Shown in pieces: positions 19,626 through 27,617 of a DNA stretch of 27,617 nucleotides. The notes under the pieces are model-generated. The model did no database searches. It was not told the origin of the DNA and saw nothing but the letters and a program-made list of their open reading frames with translations. Source of the stretch: Ophiothrix spiculata (taxonomy: Eukaryota > Echinodermata > Ophiuroidea > Amphilepidida > Ophiotrichidae); NCBI GenBank assembly GCA_000969725.1, contig JXSR01S040890.1; one strand, 5' to 3'. The translations under genes were made by a program, and so were the position numbers. Position 1 is the stretch's first letter, and the number at the start of each line of letters is the position of its first letter.

Positions 19626-19699
19626 CATATTTATAAACAAGTCAAAGGCCTGCCTCCCTCATGCTTCCTCGTGATGATTACTCCGTCCGCCCTCTAAAC

Positions 19700-19892
19700 A
19701 ACCACCTTACCACTACCAACCACTTCTTCCTTCCCCTCTTTCCCTTCATTTAAAAACATTGTTGCATTTTGACACTATTAAATGCCTACTCCAACCACCC
19801 TCCTCACCAAGACACTGATTCTCTGTACCTTTCCCGAGTAAACAGCCTCTTATGACGGCCATGATAAAAACGTCCCGCAATCTTAAGAATTA
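19700..19892. other. Short spacer before the palindrome
   Basis: Pyrimidine-rich, non-coding sequence with no recognised repeat or exon. Confidence 0.35.
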
Positions 19893-20047
19893 TGTGGGCC
19901 ACGGCGGCGTAAATGGGTACAGTTGTCTGCTTGTACATGTTGCTCATTGTAGCACATCTGATGTATACAACCAGTGAACATCAGATATGGTACAATGAGC
20001 TACATTTAGGAGACGAAAACTGCATCCTTTTGCCGCGGTGGCCTACA
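19893..20047. repeat. 155-bp imperfect palindrome upstream of the large ORF
   Basis: The left arm starts TGTGGGCCACGGCGGCG and the right arm ends CGCGGTGGCCTACA. Inverted similarity continues through GTACAGTT/AACTGCAT, GCTCATTGTA and ATCTGATGT to a loop of only a few bases, giving arms of about 75 bases at roughly three-quarters identity. It ends 87 bases before the ATG at 20135. It could be a MITE, a terminal structure of an element carrying the ORF, or a binding site for its product. No second copy was seen to the right of the ORF. Confidence 0.75.
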
Positions 20048-20053
20048 TATAAA
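20048..20053 (+). promoter_or_regulatory. Possible TATA box for the large ORF
   Basis: TATAAA lies directly at the edge of the palindrome, 81 bases before the ATG. Position and sequence fit a core promoter, but such hexamers are common in AT-rich DNA and no initiator is recognised. Confidence 0.25.
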
Positions 20054-20134
20054 CTTTTTAAAAGGTATGTTCTAGGAAATGTTCTCTAGTTATGTGTATT
20101 AATGTCTTTTCCTGTTGATCTTTAAACAAGCAAT

Positions 20135-23100
20135 ATGGAGTCCCAGCCTTGTTCATCCAAAAGGCCCCACACGTTGGATCCAGTTGCAGTTGTGAAGCGA
20201 CACAAATGCCCGCACAAATGTCAAGTGAACTTTGCGCTCTGCATCCTCTGTCAGCAGACCTGCATCCAGGGCTTAAGACAAGCTACTGAAGAGGGAATAC
20301 GTAGACTAAAAGATGTAGCAGAAGAACGGAAAACGTTGAATGATGTTAACAAAATAGTAGTCGTGGAAAGGTTAATGACGGTTCTCGAAGATGAATCTGC
20401 AGATGTCAAATGTCATAAAAATTGCTATTCATCCTTCACAAGTGAAAAGACATTGTATTACCTGAGGAAAAAGAAAGGTTCACAGGAACCCGAAGCCTTT
20501 GTACAGGGACAACAACAATCTCGTAGAAGTATCCAAGAACATTCCATAGCTTGGGACTTGTGTATGTTCTGTCAAAACAGTTACAGTAAAGAAATCATGC
20601 ACTACGTTTCAACAATTGCATTCTCCGAGAAAGTTTTGTCAAAAGCACAGATGGATGATATTATGAGAGTACGTCTAGCCAATGTATCAGATCTTGTAGC
20701 ATGTAAAGGGAAGTACCATCTGAAGTGCTGGGTAGAATTTGACAGGAAAATAAAGAGGTTGAATACAAGTGAGAATGTTCAAGGGAGTAAGAGCAATAAA
20801 TGCATGGACCAGCTGTGTTATTCCCTACGTAGTGGTCTTGAACAAGGTTGTGTGTATGATATGAGTGAAGTATGGATTCGTTATCAGAATATTTGTGAAG
20901 AGAATAAAATGCAAGCTCCAAAAAGTTACATCTCCAGAAGGGCAACATTTTATGATCAGGTGAAAAGGTGTATTGGAGATAAGGCCATCTTTGTGACCCC
21001 TCACAAACAACCAATGATCATGTACCCTAGTAAAACGTCTGGATATGCATTTGCTGAAAGTCTGAAGAGGGATGGTCAGAAAATTGACAGTGATTCTTCT
21101 GAAGATTCAGCAGACGATAACGATTTATGGCAGCCAAATACCTGTAATGTGCTCCAAGAGTTAGTTCACACAGCTATGAAAATCCGGGAGGATCTTGAAG
21201 AAACACCTGGTCACACATCAGCATGGGGTGGAATTGACCAGGAACACATTGACAAGGTGATACCCAATTCACTTCACCTATTTCTGTCCGTTCTGTTTGA
21301 AGGCACTTCTGCCTTGGATTCAGAGAACGAAGACGAAAATGAAACCAAGAAGAAAATATGCAGCACTGCACAAGATATTGTCTACAATGTGTCGAATGCC
21401 AGAAAGTTAACACCAAAACATATTGGCTTAGGTCTAACATTGCACCAAGCTACACGGTCTGAGAATCTGATCAATCTTTTTCATGCTGCGGGACATACAA
21501 TCGGAATTGATACGGTCAGGAGAATTGACACCAGCATGGCTGACAGTATCCTAGAAAGATATGAACAGAATGGGTATATCTTTATTCCAGATGGAATTGA
21601 TCCTTTTGTTCCCGGTAGAATCATTCTTGCTTCTTGTGATAATATAGATGTCCTTGAGGAAACCATAGACGGGAAAAACACCTTTCATTGTACGCAGATG
21701 ATGCTGTGGCAAAGAGGGCCAAGCACTGAGAAAACTAATACTGAACGTGTAATCGGAAGACCAAGATCATTGAATCGAGAAACGATAGAAAAACTGCATA
21801 AATTGGATCATTTAAAGCTGCCGACAGGAACCAGACCATCACCTGTATTCCATGTCGAAAACAGGATAGAAGCAGATACGTGGTTCAAAGAGAGGGATGT
21901 ATGGTCGGAAGTAAAGTATAAAGATGAAGCATGGTTGTTATCCCGAATGCACGACGATGAACACCAACAGGTGCCTTCTTGGTCAAGTTTTAATGCTGCA
22001 AGCAGTACAGTTAATCCTCCTGTCACTACACCAGGAATGCTTCCAATACTGCAAGCTCCAGCAGATAGCAATGATACGATGACCACGGTGTTAAATCGCT
22101 TCAAGAACATCACGAGTCATTTAGGCCAGAAATACACTGTTGTAGTGGCAGATCAACCGTTGTACAGTAGATGCAAAGAGCTTATATGGGGTAACCCAGT
22201 CAAGTATGAGAATGTGATCATGATGATGGGAGACCTGCACATTTTATTCAATTTTCTGAAAGCTATAGTTCAGCACTTTGAAAATGGAGGTCTAGATGAC
22301 ATCTGGGTAGAATCAGATCTGTTTGCAGTCAATAGCGTTCAAGGAATGATGGAAGGGAAAGCTTATTACAGAGCTGTGAGAGGTCACACCTGGACCTATG
22401 AAGCCCTGAGTCGTATACGTTGGAATCATTTTAATGAGTGGTTAACACACGATGGCAAAGAAGTGGATTGTGGTGTTCAACTAAGCAAGATTACTGAACT
22501 CTTCGAGAGAGACCAGATGGGCTATGAAGATGACATATCCAAGGCTGTTATGGAGTTGATAGATGTTCTGCGCCACAAGAAAATCCAAGAATTGATGAAG
22601 CAGTATGATAGTGAGCATGCTAATGAGCCCAACTATGTGTATTGGTCTACCTATCTTGACATGGTTGAAATATTGTTGACCTTTATTAGGGCTAACAGGG
22701 ATGGCGACTGGGAGTTGCACCTAGATGCATTTGCGGCCATGCTACCTTATCTCACCATGTATGATCATACAAACTATGCTAGATGGGGACCAGTGTACTT
22801 GGCGGAAATGAAAGGCTTACAGGTGTCATCGCCATCTAAAATGTACAGAGAATTTGTCAATGGAAACTTTGTGATAAAGAGAAGAAAAGGCCGATTCAAC
22901 CAGGTGCCACCCGATCAGGCTACTGAGTGGCAGAACAGAATGTGCAAGATTTCAAACGGAATAATTGGGATAACCCGCAATGATCCTGCCAGAGACCGTT
23001 TCTGTATCACTTGGGCAGAACGGTCTCTTGTTTCACATGAAGTGAAAACCATGTTTGACGTAGACGATGAGGATGAAGAGTCATTTTGTAGAAGAAAAGA

Positions 23101-25105
23101 CGCTCTGCCATCAAGAATGGCACACGACGAAGCTGCGGTAAAGAAACTTATTGAGCAACTGAATAGGTTCAATGTCTTTCGACCAAAACATGTGTCTGAA
23201 AACCAGGTAGCTGTAGCACAAGTTGAAAGCGTTAAAAGAACTGATATATCCGATGAAGTAGAAATTGATAACGACATTTCATTTTCAGAGGAAAATGCAG
23301 AAGTCGCCATGTTGATGAATGTACAACAAGGAGAGGAAGTACATCTCTTCCCTGCTTCTTGTGTGGGTGTACTGGGTGATCAGCAGAATGGAAATACAGA
23401 GGAAGTTAAGCCACGCCTGGTTTCGTTGGCCACAAATGATGTGGCAACACTTGATATCCAACAAGATCTTTTAACAGTACGGGATAGAGGAGAGAAGGCT
23501 GTTCAGGAGTTTGTTCAACAACGGTTACTAGACAACACGGTTCCATTCTTCAATTCATTGAGCCGGAACAACTCCAAAACATTTGGAACATTATACAAGA
23601 CAGTAGTTGCATCCAAGAATAACCAAACAAAAACTGTAAAGGCAGACAGGAAGTTAATACAGAAACTTCTAAATGCATCCAGTGGTGGTCGCAAGATTCA
23701 AATGCATGACATTTTAAAGCATGAACTGTCAAAAGTACCACTGTCACTTGCAAAGGTGAACGAATGTATGAATTCCACTTCAAAGTCTACAATACTTGAA
23801 GTCTTGTCACATGATATGAACATAGATACACCACCAGATATTCCTGATCCAACAGAGAGTCAATACACATGTGTATTAATTGATGGCCATGCTCTTATTC
23901 AAGCTTTAGGAAAGCCCCTTGGCTGCAATACATTTGAAGATTATGCGAAGGCTTTCTTGAACGCTGCCAGAACCCATATCAACGCAAGTGTTAAACGCAT
24001 AGATGTTGTGTTCGATACTTACATAAAGCAGTCAATCAAGGGAACAACCAGAGGGAAACGTGGAGCCAAGAAAAGACCAATACGAAAGTTAGTAGAACAT
24101 GGTAATGTACCTCTACCCAAAGTATGGAGTCAATTTATTTCACTGGGTGAAAATAAAGCTGATCTTGCATGTTTTCTGAGTCAATATCTGATGACACATG
24201 ATGGTCTCTTACCTGAAGGATGTGAGGTTGTCACAGGTGGTGGTTTTGAAAATCCACAGAAAGCCCAATCAAGCATTAGAGGTGATATCCTACAATTAGG
24301 TGCTAACCATGAAGAGGCCGATACGCGCCTTATATTACATGCATGCGAGGCAGTACGCAGAGAATTCAACAGGATACTTGTAGTGTGCAGAGACACTGAT
24401 GTTCTTCTGCTTCTAATTCATTTCCTAGGCAACAAGGAAGACATTGAAGTATGGATGCAAAGCGGAACAGCAAAACAAAAGAAGCATTATCCAGTTCACC
24501 AGATAGCAAATGTCCTTTCGCAACAGGTAAAAAACAACATTCTTGGATTCCACGCCCTAACCGGGTGCGATTCTACATCATCTTTGGCTGGATTTGGGAA
24601 GAAACGATGTTGGAAGATATTTGCTAAACATCCAGAGTTGCTTAAAGGAGTAGGGAGAGACGGTCCAGTTGAGCAGGTAGAGGAATACATATGTAGACTC
24701 TATGGATCACCAGACTGCTTTGGAGGGGTTGACCAAGCAAGATATGAAATTTTCAAGAAGGGACAAAAGGAGTTAGAGAAACTCCCTCCAACAAAAGATG
24801 CATTGGAGCTGCATCTAATTCGGTGTAATTATCAGGCAAAGATCTGGCTTCAAGCTGATTCAGCAATCCAAACAGTTTGCGCTCCATCTGCAACAGGTGG
24901 ATGGAGAGAAGTGGACACCAATCAACTTGATATCGTATGGTCACGACTCCCATCAATCCCGGATGCGTGTATAGAACTCATCACTTGTGGTTGCACCTCT
25001 AAGTGCAAAACAGGTGCTTGTAAATGTAATAAAACGAAACAAATCTGTTTAGAAGCATGCGGCTGCAATGCAACAGATTGTCGAAATCCTGCTAATCTTA
25101 TATAG
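20135..25105 (+). CDS. 1656-aa protein: zinc-like modules, possible RNase H-like core, FEN/XPG-type nuclease, CXC domain
   Basis: Uninterrupted, intronless ORF. The start is the first ATG after an in-frame TAA 12 bases upstream and has A at -3 and G at +4. Residues 36-97 and 143-198 form two similar C-x2-C...H-x2-C modules, probably zinc binding. Residues about 420-960 hold blocks typical of a large invertebrate family of unknown function, including CDNID (501-505), VADQPLY (671-677), GDLHILFNF (699-707) and YDHTNYARW (876-884); a transposase-like fold is possible but unproven. Residues 1247-1505 carry every acidic position of FEN1-type 5' nucleases: D1250, D1294, E1394/D1396, D1420/D1422 and D1479, then a GFGKK hairpin at 1486-1490. 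Residues 1618-1649 are a CXC (tesmin/TSO1-like) cysteine motif, likely DNA binding. ATTAAA follows the stop at 25141. It is likely nuclear and acts on DNA. A transposon origin is inferred from the lack of introns, the repeat-rich setting and the decayed 3' copies. Confidence 0.85.
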   Translation: MESQPCSSKRPHTLDPVAVVKRHKCPHKCQVNFALCILCQQTCIQGLRQATEEGIRRLKDVAEERKTLNDVNKIVVVERLMTVLEDESADVKCHKNCYSSFTSEKTLYYLRKKKGSQEPEAFVQGQQQSRRSIQEHSIAWDLCMFCQNSYSKEIMHYVSTIAFSEKVLSKAQMDDIMRVRLANVSDLVACKGKYHLKCWVEFDRKIKRLNTSENVQGSKSNKCMDQLCYSLRSGLEQGCVYDMSEVWIRYQNICEENKMQAPKSYISRRATFYDQVKRCIGDKAIFVTPHKQPMIMYPSKTSGYAFAESLKRDGQKIDSDSSEDSADDNDLWQPNTCNVLQELVHTAMKIREDLEETPGHTSAWGGIDQEHIDKVIPNSLHLFLSVLFEGTSALDSENEDENETKKKICSTAQDIVYNVSNARKLTPKHIGLGLTLHQATRSENLINLFHAAGHTIGIDTVRRIDTSMADSILERYEQNGYIFIPDGIDPFVPGRIILASCDNIDVLEETIDGKNTFHCTQMMLWQRGPSTEKTNTERVIGRPRSLNRETIEKLHKLDHLKLPTGTRPSPVFHVENRIEADTWFKERDVWSEVKYKDEAWLLSRMHDDEHQQVPSWSSFNAASSTVNPPVTTPGMLPILQAPADSNDTMTTVLNRFKNITSHLGQKYTVVVADQPLYSRCKELIWGNPVKYENVIMMMGDLHILFNFLKAIVQHFENGGLDDIWVESDLFAVNSVQGMMEGKAYYRAVRGHTWTYEALSRIRWNHFNEWLTHDGKEVDCGVQLSKITELFERDQMGYEDDISKAVMELIDVLRHKKIQELMKQYDSEHANEPNYVYWSTYLDMVEILLTFIRANRDGDWELHLDAFAAMLPYLTMYDHTNYARWGPVYLAEMKGLQVSSPSKMYREFVNGNFVIKRRKGRFNQVPPDQATEWQNRMCKISNGIIGITRNDPARDRFCITWAERSLVSHEVKTMFDVDDEDEESFCRRKDALPSRMAHDEAAVKKLIEQLNRFNVFRPKHVSENQVAVAQVESVKRTDISDEVEIDNDISFSEENAEVAMLMNVQQGEEVHLFPASCVGVLGDQQNGNTEEVKPRLVSLATNDVATLDIQQDLLTVRDRGEKAVQEFVQQRLLDNTVPFFNSLSRNNSKTFGTLYKTVVASKNNQTKTVKADRKLIQKLLNASSGGRKIQMHDILKHELSKVPLSLAKVNECMNSTSKSTILEVLSHDMNIDTPPDIPDPTESQYTCVLIDGHALIQALGKPLGCNTFEDYAKAFLNAARTHINASVKRIDVVFDTYIKQSIKGTTRGKRGAKKRPIRKLVEHGNVPLPKVWSQFISLGENKADLACFLSQYLMTHDGLLPEGCEVVTGGGFENPQKAQSSIRGDILQLGANHEEADTRLILHACEAVRREFNRILVVCRDTDVLLLLIHFLGNKEDIEVWMQSGTAKQKKHYPVHQIANVLSQQVKNNILGFHALTGCDSTSSLAGFGKKRCWKIFAKHPELLKGVGRDGPVEQVEEYICRLYGSPDCFGGVDQARYEIFKKGQKELEKLPPTKDALELHLIRCNYQAKIWLQADSAIQTVCAPSATGGWREVDTNQLDIVWSRLPSIPDACIELITCGCTSKCKTGACKCNKTKQICLEACGCNATDCRNPANLI

Positions 25106-25539
25106 AAGCTGAGAGAGACTTAAACGTAAAACAGTGTCAGATTAAAATAATCTTGATGTTGTGATGCATATTGAGGTACGATCTGAGTCAAAAATTCACC
25201 CTGCTTGTGAATGATGTTCATTTCTCTGCCAACTTTGACTTTTATTACCGACTCTACGACAATTACGACAACCTTAAACTTTGTCATACCAATTCTGTCT
25301 TTCCAATATTTGATTCGTCAATTTAAAATTTGACCTACTCACAGACACAATTTTCAAAGTTAACTTTAAGGAGAAAGTTCACCGGGTCGTTTGCCTGATG
25401 TTTCTCTCTTCCACCTGCATAAGCAGTGATATTGCAGATTAGATCTTGTAAACTTTACATGAAGAGTTAGCTTTGCTAGTGTGTGGTGGCTTGTGTGAAT
25501 GGACTTTCATTGTAACCAAGCAATGGAGAATAACTCGCC

Positions 25540-25745
25540 GCTGCTCCTTTGCAGCAAATATGTAAGTGGACTACTTACACTATGGTGATGGGTACAAGTA
25601 ATCCCAGATGAGCTTATAGGACTCATAACATGCGGATGCACCTAAAGTGTGAAAAAGTCGCGTGTATTAATGTAAGGCTAATGTACTAAAATATGAAAAA
25701 AGTCTGCCTAGGCGCATGCGTCTGCATATTATTTGCAACAGAATT
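25540..25745 (+). pseudogene. Decayed copy 1 of the CXC-coding 3' end
   Basis: This sequence aligns with about 24880-25080 of the large ORF. Shared blocks include ATCCCAGATG, GGACTCATAACATGCGGATG and TGCACC, then AGGCGCATGCG. Frame is lost by small deletions and stops, so no CXC peptide can be made. Confidence 0.7.
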
Positions 25746-25814
25746 TAGAAACTTCAGTGTTATAACTCTTATATATATACAAGCAGGGGAGTCTTGAAAT
25801 ACAAAATCAAATAA

Positions 25815-26055
25815 TAAACGTTGATATTGTATGGTCAGGACTTCCATTAATTCAAGATTCTAGTTACATCTCTATATGTGCACTTTTTTGTGCAAAATTG
25901 TTACTTGTATTAAAACCAAACAAAGCTGTACAAGTTGTGTGGCTTGTTGCAATAGATGAAAGTCATTAGTCTTAGAAAGAAACTAAATGAGTCATTAACA
26001 TATCTTATTATAGAAGCTGAGGGAGACTTAAACGTGAAATACTGTCAGAACAAAA
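25815..26055 (+). pseudogene. Decayed copy 2 of the CXC-coding 3' end and early 3' UTR
   Basis: TTGATATTGTATGGTCAGG matches the ORF at about 24928, and the copy runs past the former stop into TATAGAAGCTGAGGGAGAC and TTAAACGTG, which match 25101-25127. It therefore includes stop and UTR, not only the domain. Several substitutions and gaps break the frame. Confidence 0.75.
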
Positions 26056-26064
26056 TCATACACC

Positions 26065-26210
26065 TTGATTACTGTCAGGTCACGCCTTCCATCAATCCCA
26101 GATGCGGGACTCATAACATGTGGTTACACCTTAAGTGCAAAATACTTTCTTGAAAATGTACTGAAAAGAATGTAATGCTGCATAGGTGCACGTGGTTGCA
26201 GAAACTATTG
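26065..26210 (+). pseudogene. Decayed copy 3 of the CXC-coding 3' end
   Basis: CCTTCCATCAATCCCAGATG and CATGTGGTTACACCTTAAG match 24945-25002 of the ORF, followed by weaker matches to the rest of the cysteine motif up to GTGGTTGCAG. It begins right after copy 2, so the blocks are arranged head to tail. The ORF at 25956-26153 runs across copies 2 and 3 and is not a gene. Confidence 0.75.
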
Positions 26211-26219
26211 GTATCTTAA

Positions 26220-27617
26220 AATAAAAGACATTGAGTTAAGATTAAAATAAACCATGTAAAATGATTTATACCATTAAGTCCTCTCTCTTATATAAAGAGT
26301 GACTTTGCTGCAGCTCCATATGGTACAGATTATAAAAAAATGTGGAACAAGGAACTTCACACAAGTGTTAAGTAATAAAAATGATTTGCTGCAGCTCTAG
26401 ACAGCCAGTAAGCCTTGTCAACTACACACCGATATCTTCAAGACAGGTATTATTCGTTTTAATCAAAATGTTTTGTTTTTATACAAATGTCTTTCATGGT
26501 GAAACAAGTCATCTAGACTATCAACTCTGATTGGTATCTAATATCTTTGGATTGTAAAACAGGTCTCTATGTTATTCTTTGAAAAGATTGCAAATAATTA
26601 TCAGTTTGTATATACTTTGATTGAGATGAAACAGCCCAGGCTTTTAATCAAATTCATTAGATGGCATAGTTCGAATTGTAGAGACCAGCGATTTTACTTT
26701 TGACTAAATTTGTGTTGCATTTAATACTGATAAGTGCACGAAATGAATAGATATTTTAAAAATGTGAATATGTATATATGTACTTTAAAGAAGAAAGTGT
26801 CATAAGGAATCTATTTTTAATTCAGAAACTCTGTTTTTAAAATCTCTGCAAAAACGCAGGTTTCTTTTCATATTTTTTTTTGGCAAAAACCTTCCAAAAC
26901 AGTTAGAAGTAATCTACATTGATTGTCGTAGGAAATTTCTATTCCTTTTGTTCACCCCCCCCCCCCAAAAAAAAATCCTAAAGAAATTTGTGTAAATACT
27001 AAGAATAACTTTTTTTCAAAATATAAAATAAATGGATGTTTAAATTTTGCCGTTTTAGGCCATTTTGGGGGAGAATAAGGATAAACTTAAACTTAATTCA
27101 AAAAAGTGAGAGGAAATTCCCTTCAAATACTGATTTAGATTACTTAAATCTATTTTTTTTAAACATTTTTCAAGCTGTTAAAAAATTGACATAATAACTC
27201 GCTATTGGTGAGTTTCTGAAAGGCGAGTTTTTTATCACTAAATCCATGCTGAAAATAGATTTCTTGTGAAATGTACCTTCCGGTAATATACTTTAACATG
27301 AATTACTTTATTTAATAGTTCTCGCATGTGAAAATACTTTTATTAGATATCAAGACCTCTCTTAAATTAATGAGGCAAATCTACTGTTTTCATATAATTT
27401 GCGCAATTTTTAACCAAAATGTGTTGAATTTTTACCACAGAACATCTGTGACTACATTTTATGATGAACAGGTTTATATTATGTATATATATGCATGTGT
27501 ATTTGTATATGTTTATGCCGCTTATTTATTGTAGACTTAATAAAAACAAATTGTTTACCGTTTTAACCATTTGTTGTCATGTTTTCGCATTTTTCTGCCA
27601 TATATGTGACCTTCCAT
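26220..27617. other. Right flank with no gene
   Basis: AT-rich DNA without a credible exon, repeat pair or RNA gene. It contains adjacent C and A runs near 26956-26978 and an AATAAA at 27539-27544 that could serve a plus-strand transcript. The ORF at 27328-27534 has no recognisable content. No right-hand partner of the palindrome at 19893-20047 was seen. Confidence 0.45.

Noticed and set aside
19500..19697. ORF rich in alanine and aspartate
   Set aside because: It is a direct translation of the GCT/GAT/GAC microsatellite with no conserved ends.
11504..20134. Further upstream TTC39-like exons on the minus strand
   Set aside because: Candidate donor and acceptor pairs were looked for, but none enclosed a peptide with TPR or TTC39 character.
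20661..24956. Many minus-strand ORFs opposite the large ORF
   Set aside because: They are antisense shadows of a long, clearly coding plus-strand frame and show no family features or splice signals of their own.

Overview
This window is animal nuclear DNA. It is AT-rich and gene-poor, has spliceosomal introns, and is dense in short inverted-repeat DNA transposons. No bacterial-style operons, ribosome binding sites or RNA genes are visible. The repeat types fit a marine invertebrate such as an ambulacrarian, cephalochordate, mollusc or cnidarian, but the sequence alone does not fix the species.

Minus strand, about 11.5 kb down to 3.2 kb: three exons with good splice sites, all in phase 0, join into the C-terminus of a TTC39-family tetratricopeptide protein, most like TTC39C. 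They lie at 11503-11399, 7211-7173 and 3314-3231, and the last carries the stop codon. Upstream exons were not found, so the gene probably continues beyond a long intron. The 3' UTR should run toward position 1 and starts with an inverted-repeat element about 20 bases past the stop.

Introns and flanks, 1-19.9 kb: these are filled with MITE-like elements. They include TTAA-target elements (1237-1802, 10390-10985, 6629-6886, 9785-10078) and GGCC-ended PIF/Harbinger-like elements with TAA or TTA duplications (6444-7112, 8192-8569, probably 4363-4694). There is also a mariner-like element with TA duplication (3920-5234) hosting two further insertions, a hAT-like element (4913-5200), a pogo/Tigger-like element (15699-15885), several long foldbacks (3508-3750, 16253-16492, 17663-17947), and minisatellite and tandem arrays. 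Insertion order can be read in several nests.

Plus strand, 20135-25105: one uninterrupted 1656-codon ORF encodes a multidomain protein. In order it has two C2HC-like putative zinc modules, a long conserved middle region that may be an RNase H-like/transposase-like core, a region with the full acidic residue set and helix-hairpin motif of FEN1/XPG-type nucleases, and a C-terminal tesmin/TSO1-like CXC cysteine domain. It has no introns, sits just after a 155-bp imperfect palindrome, and is followed by three decayed copies of its own CXC-coding 3' end. This is the most interesting object here: probably a transposon-derived or still mobile nuclease gene, independent of the TTC39 gene on the opposite strand. 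The rest of the right flank (26.2-27.6 kb) shows no gene.
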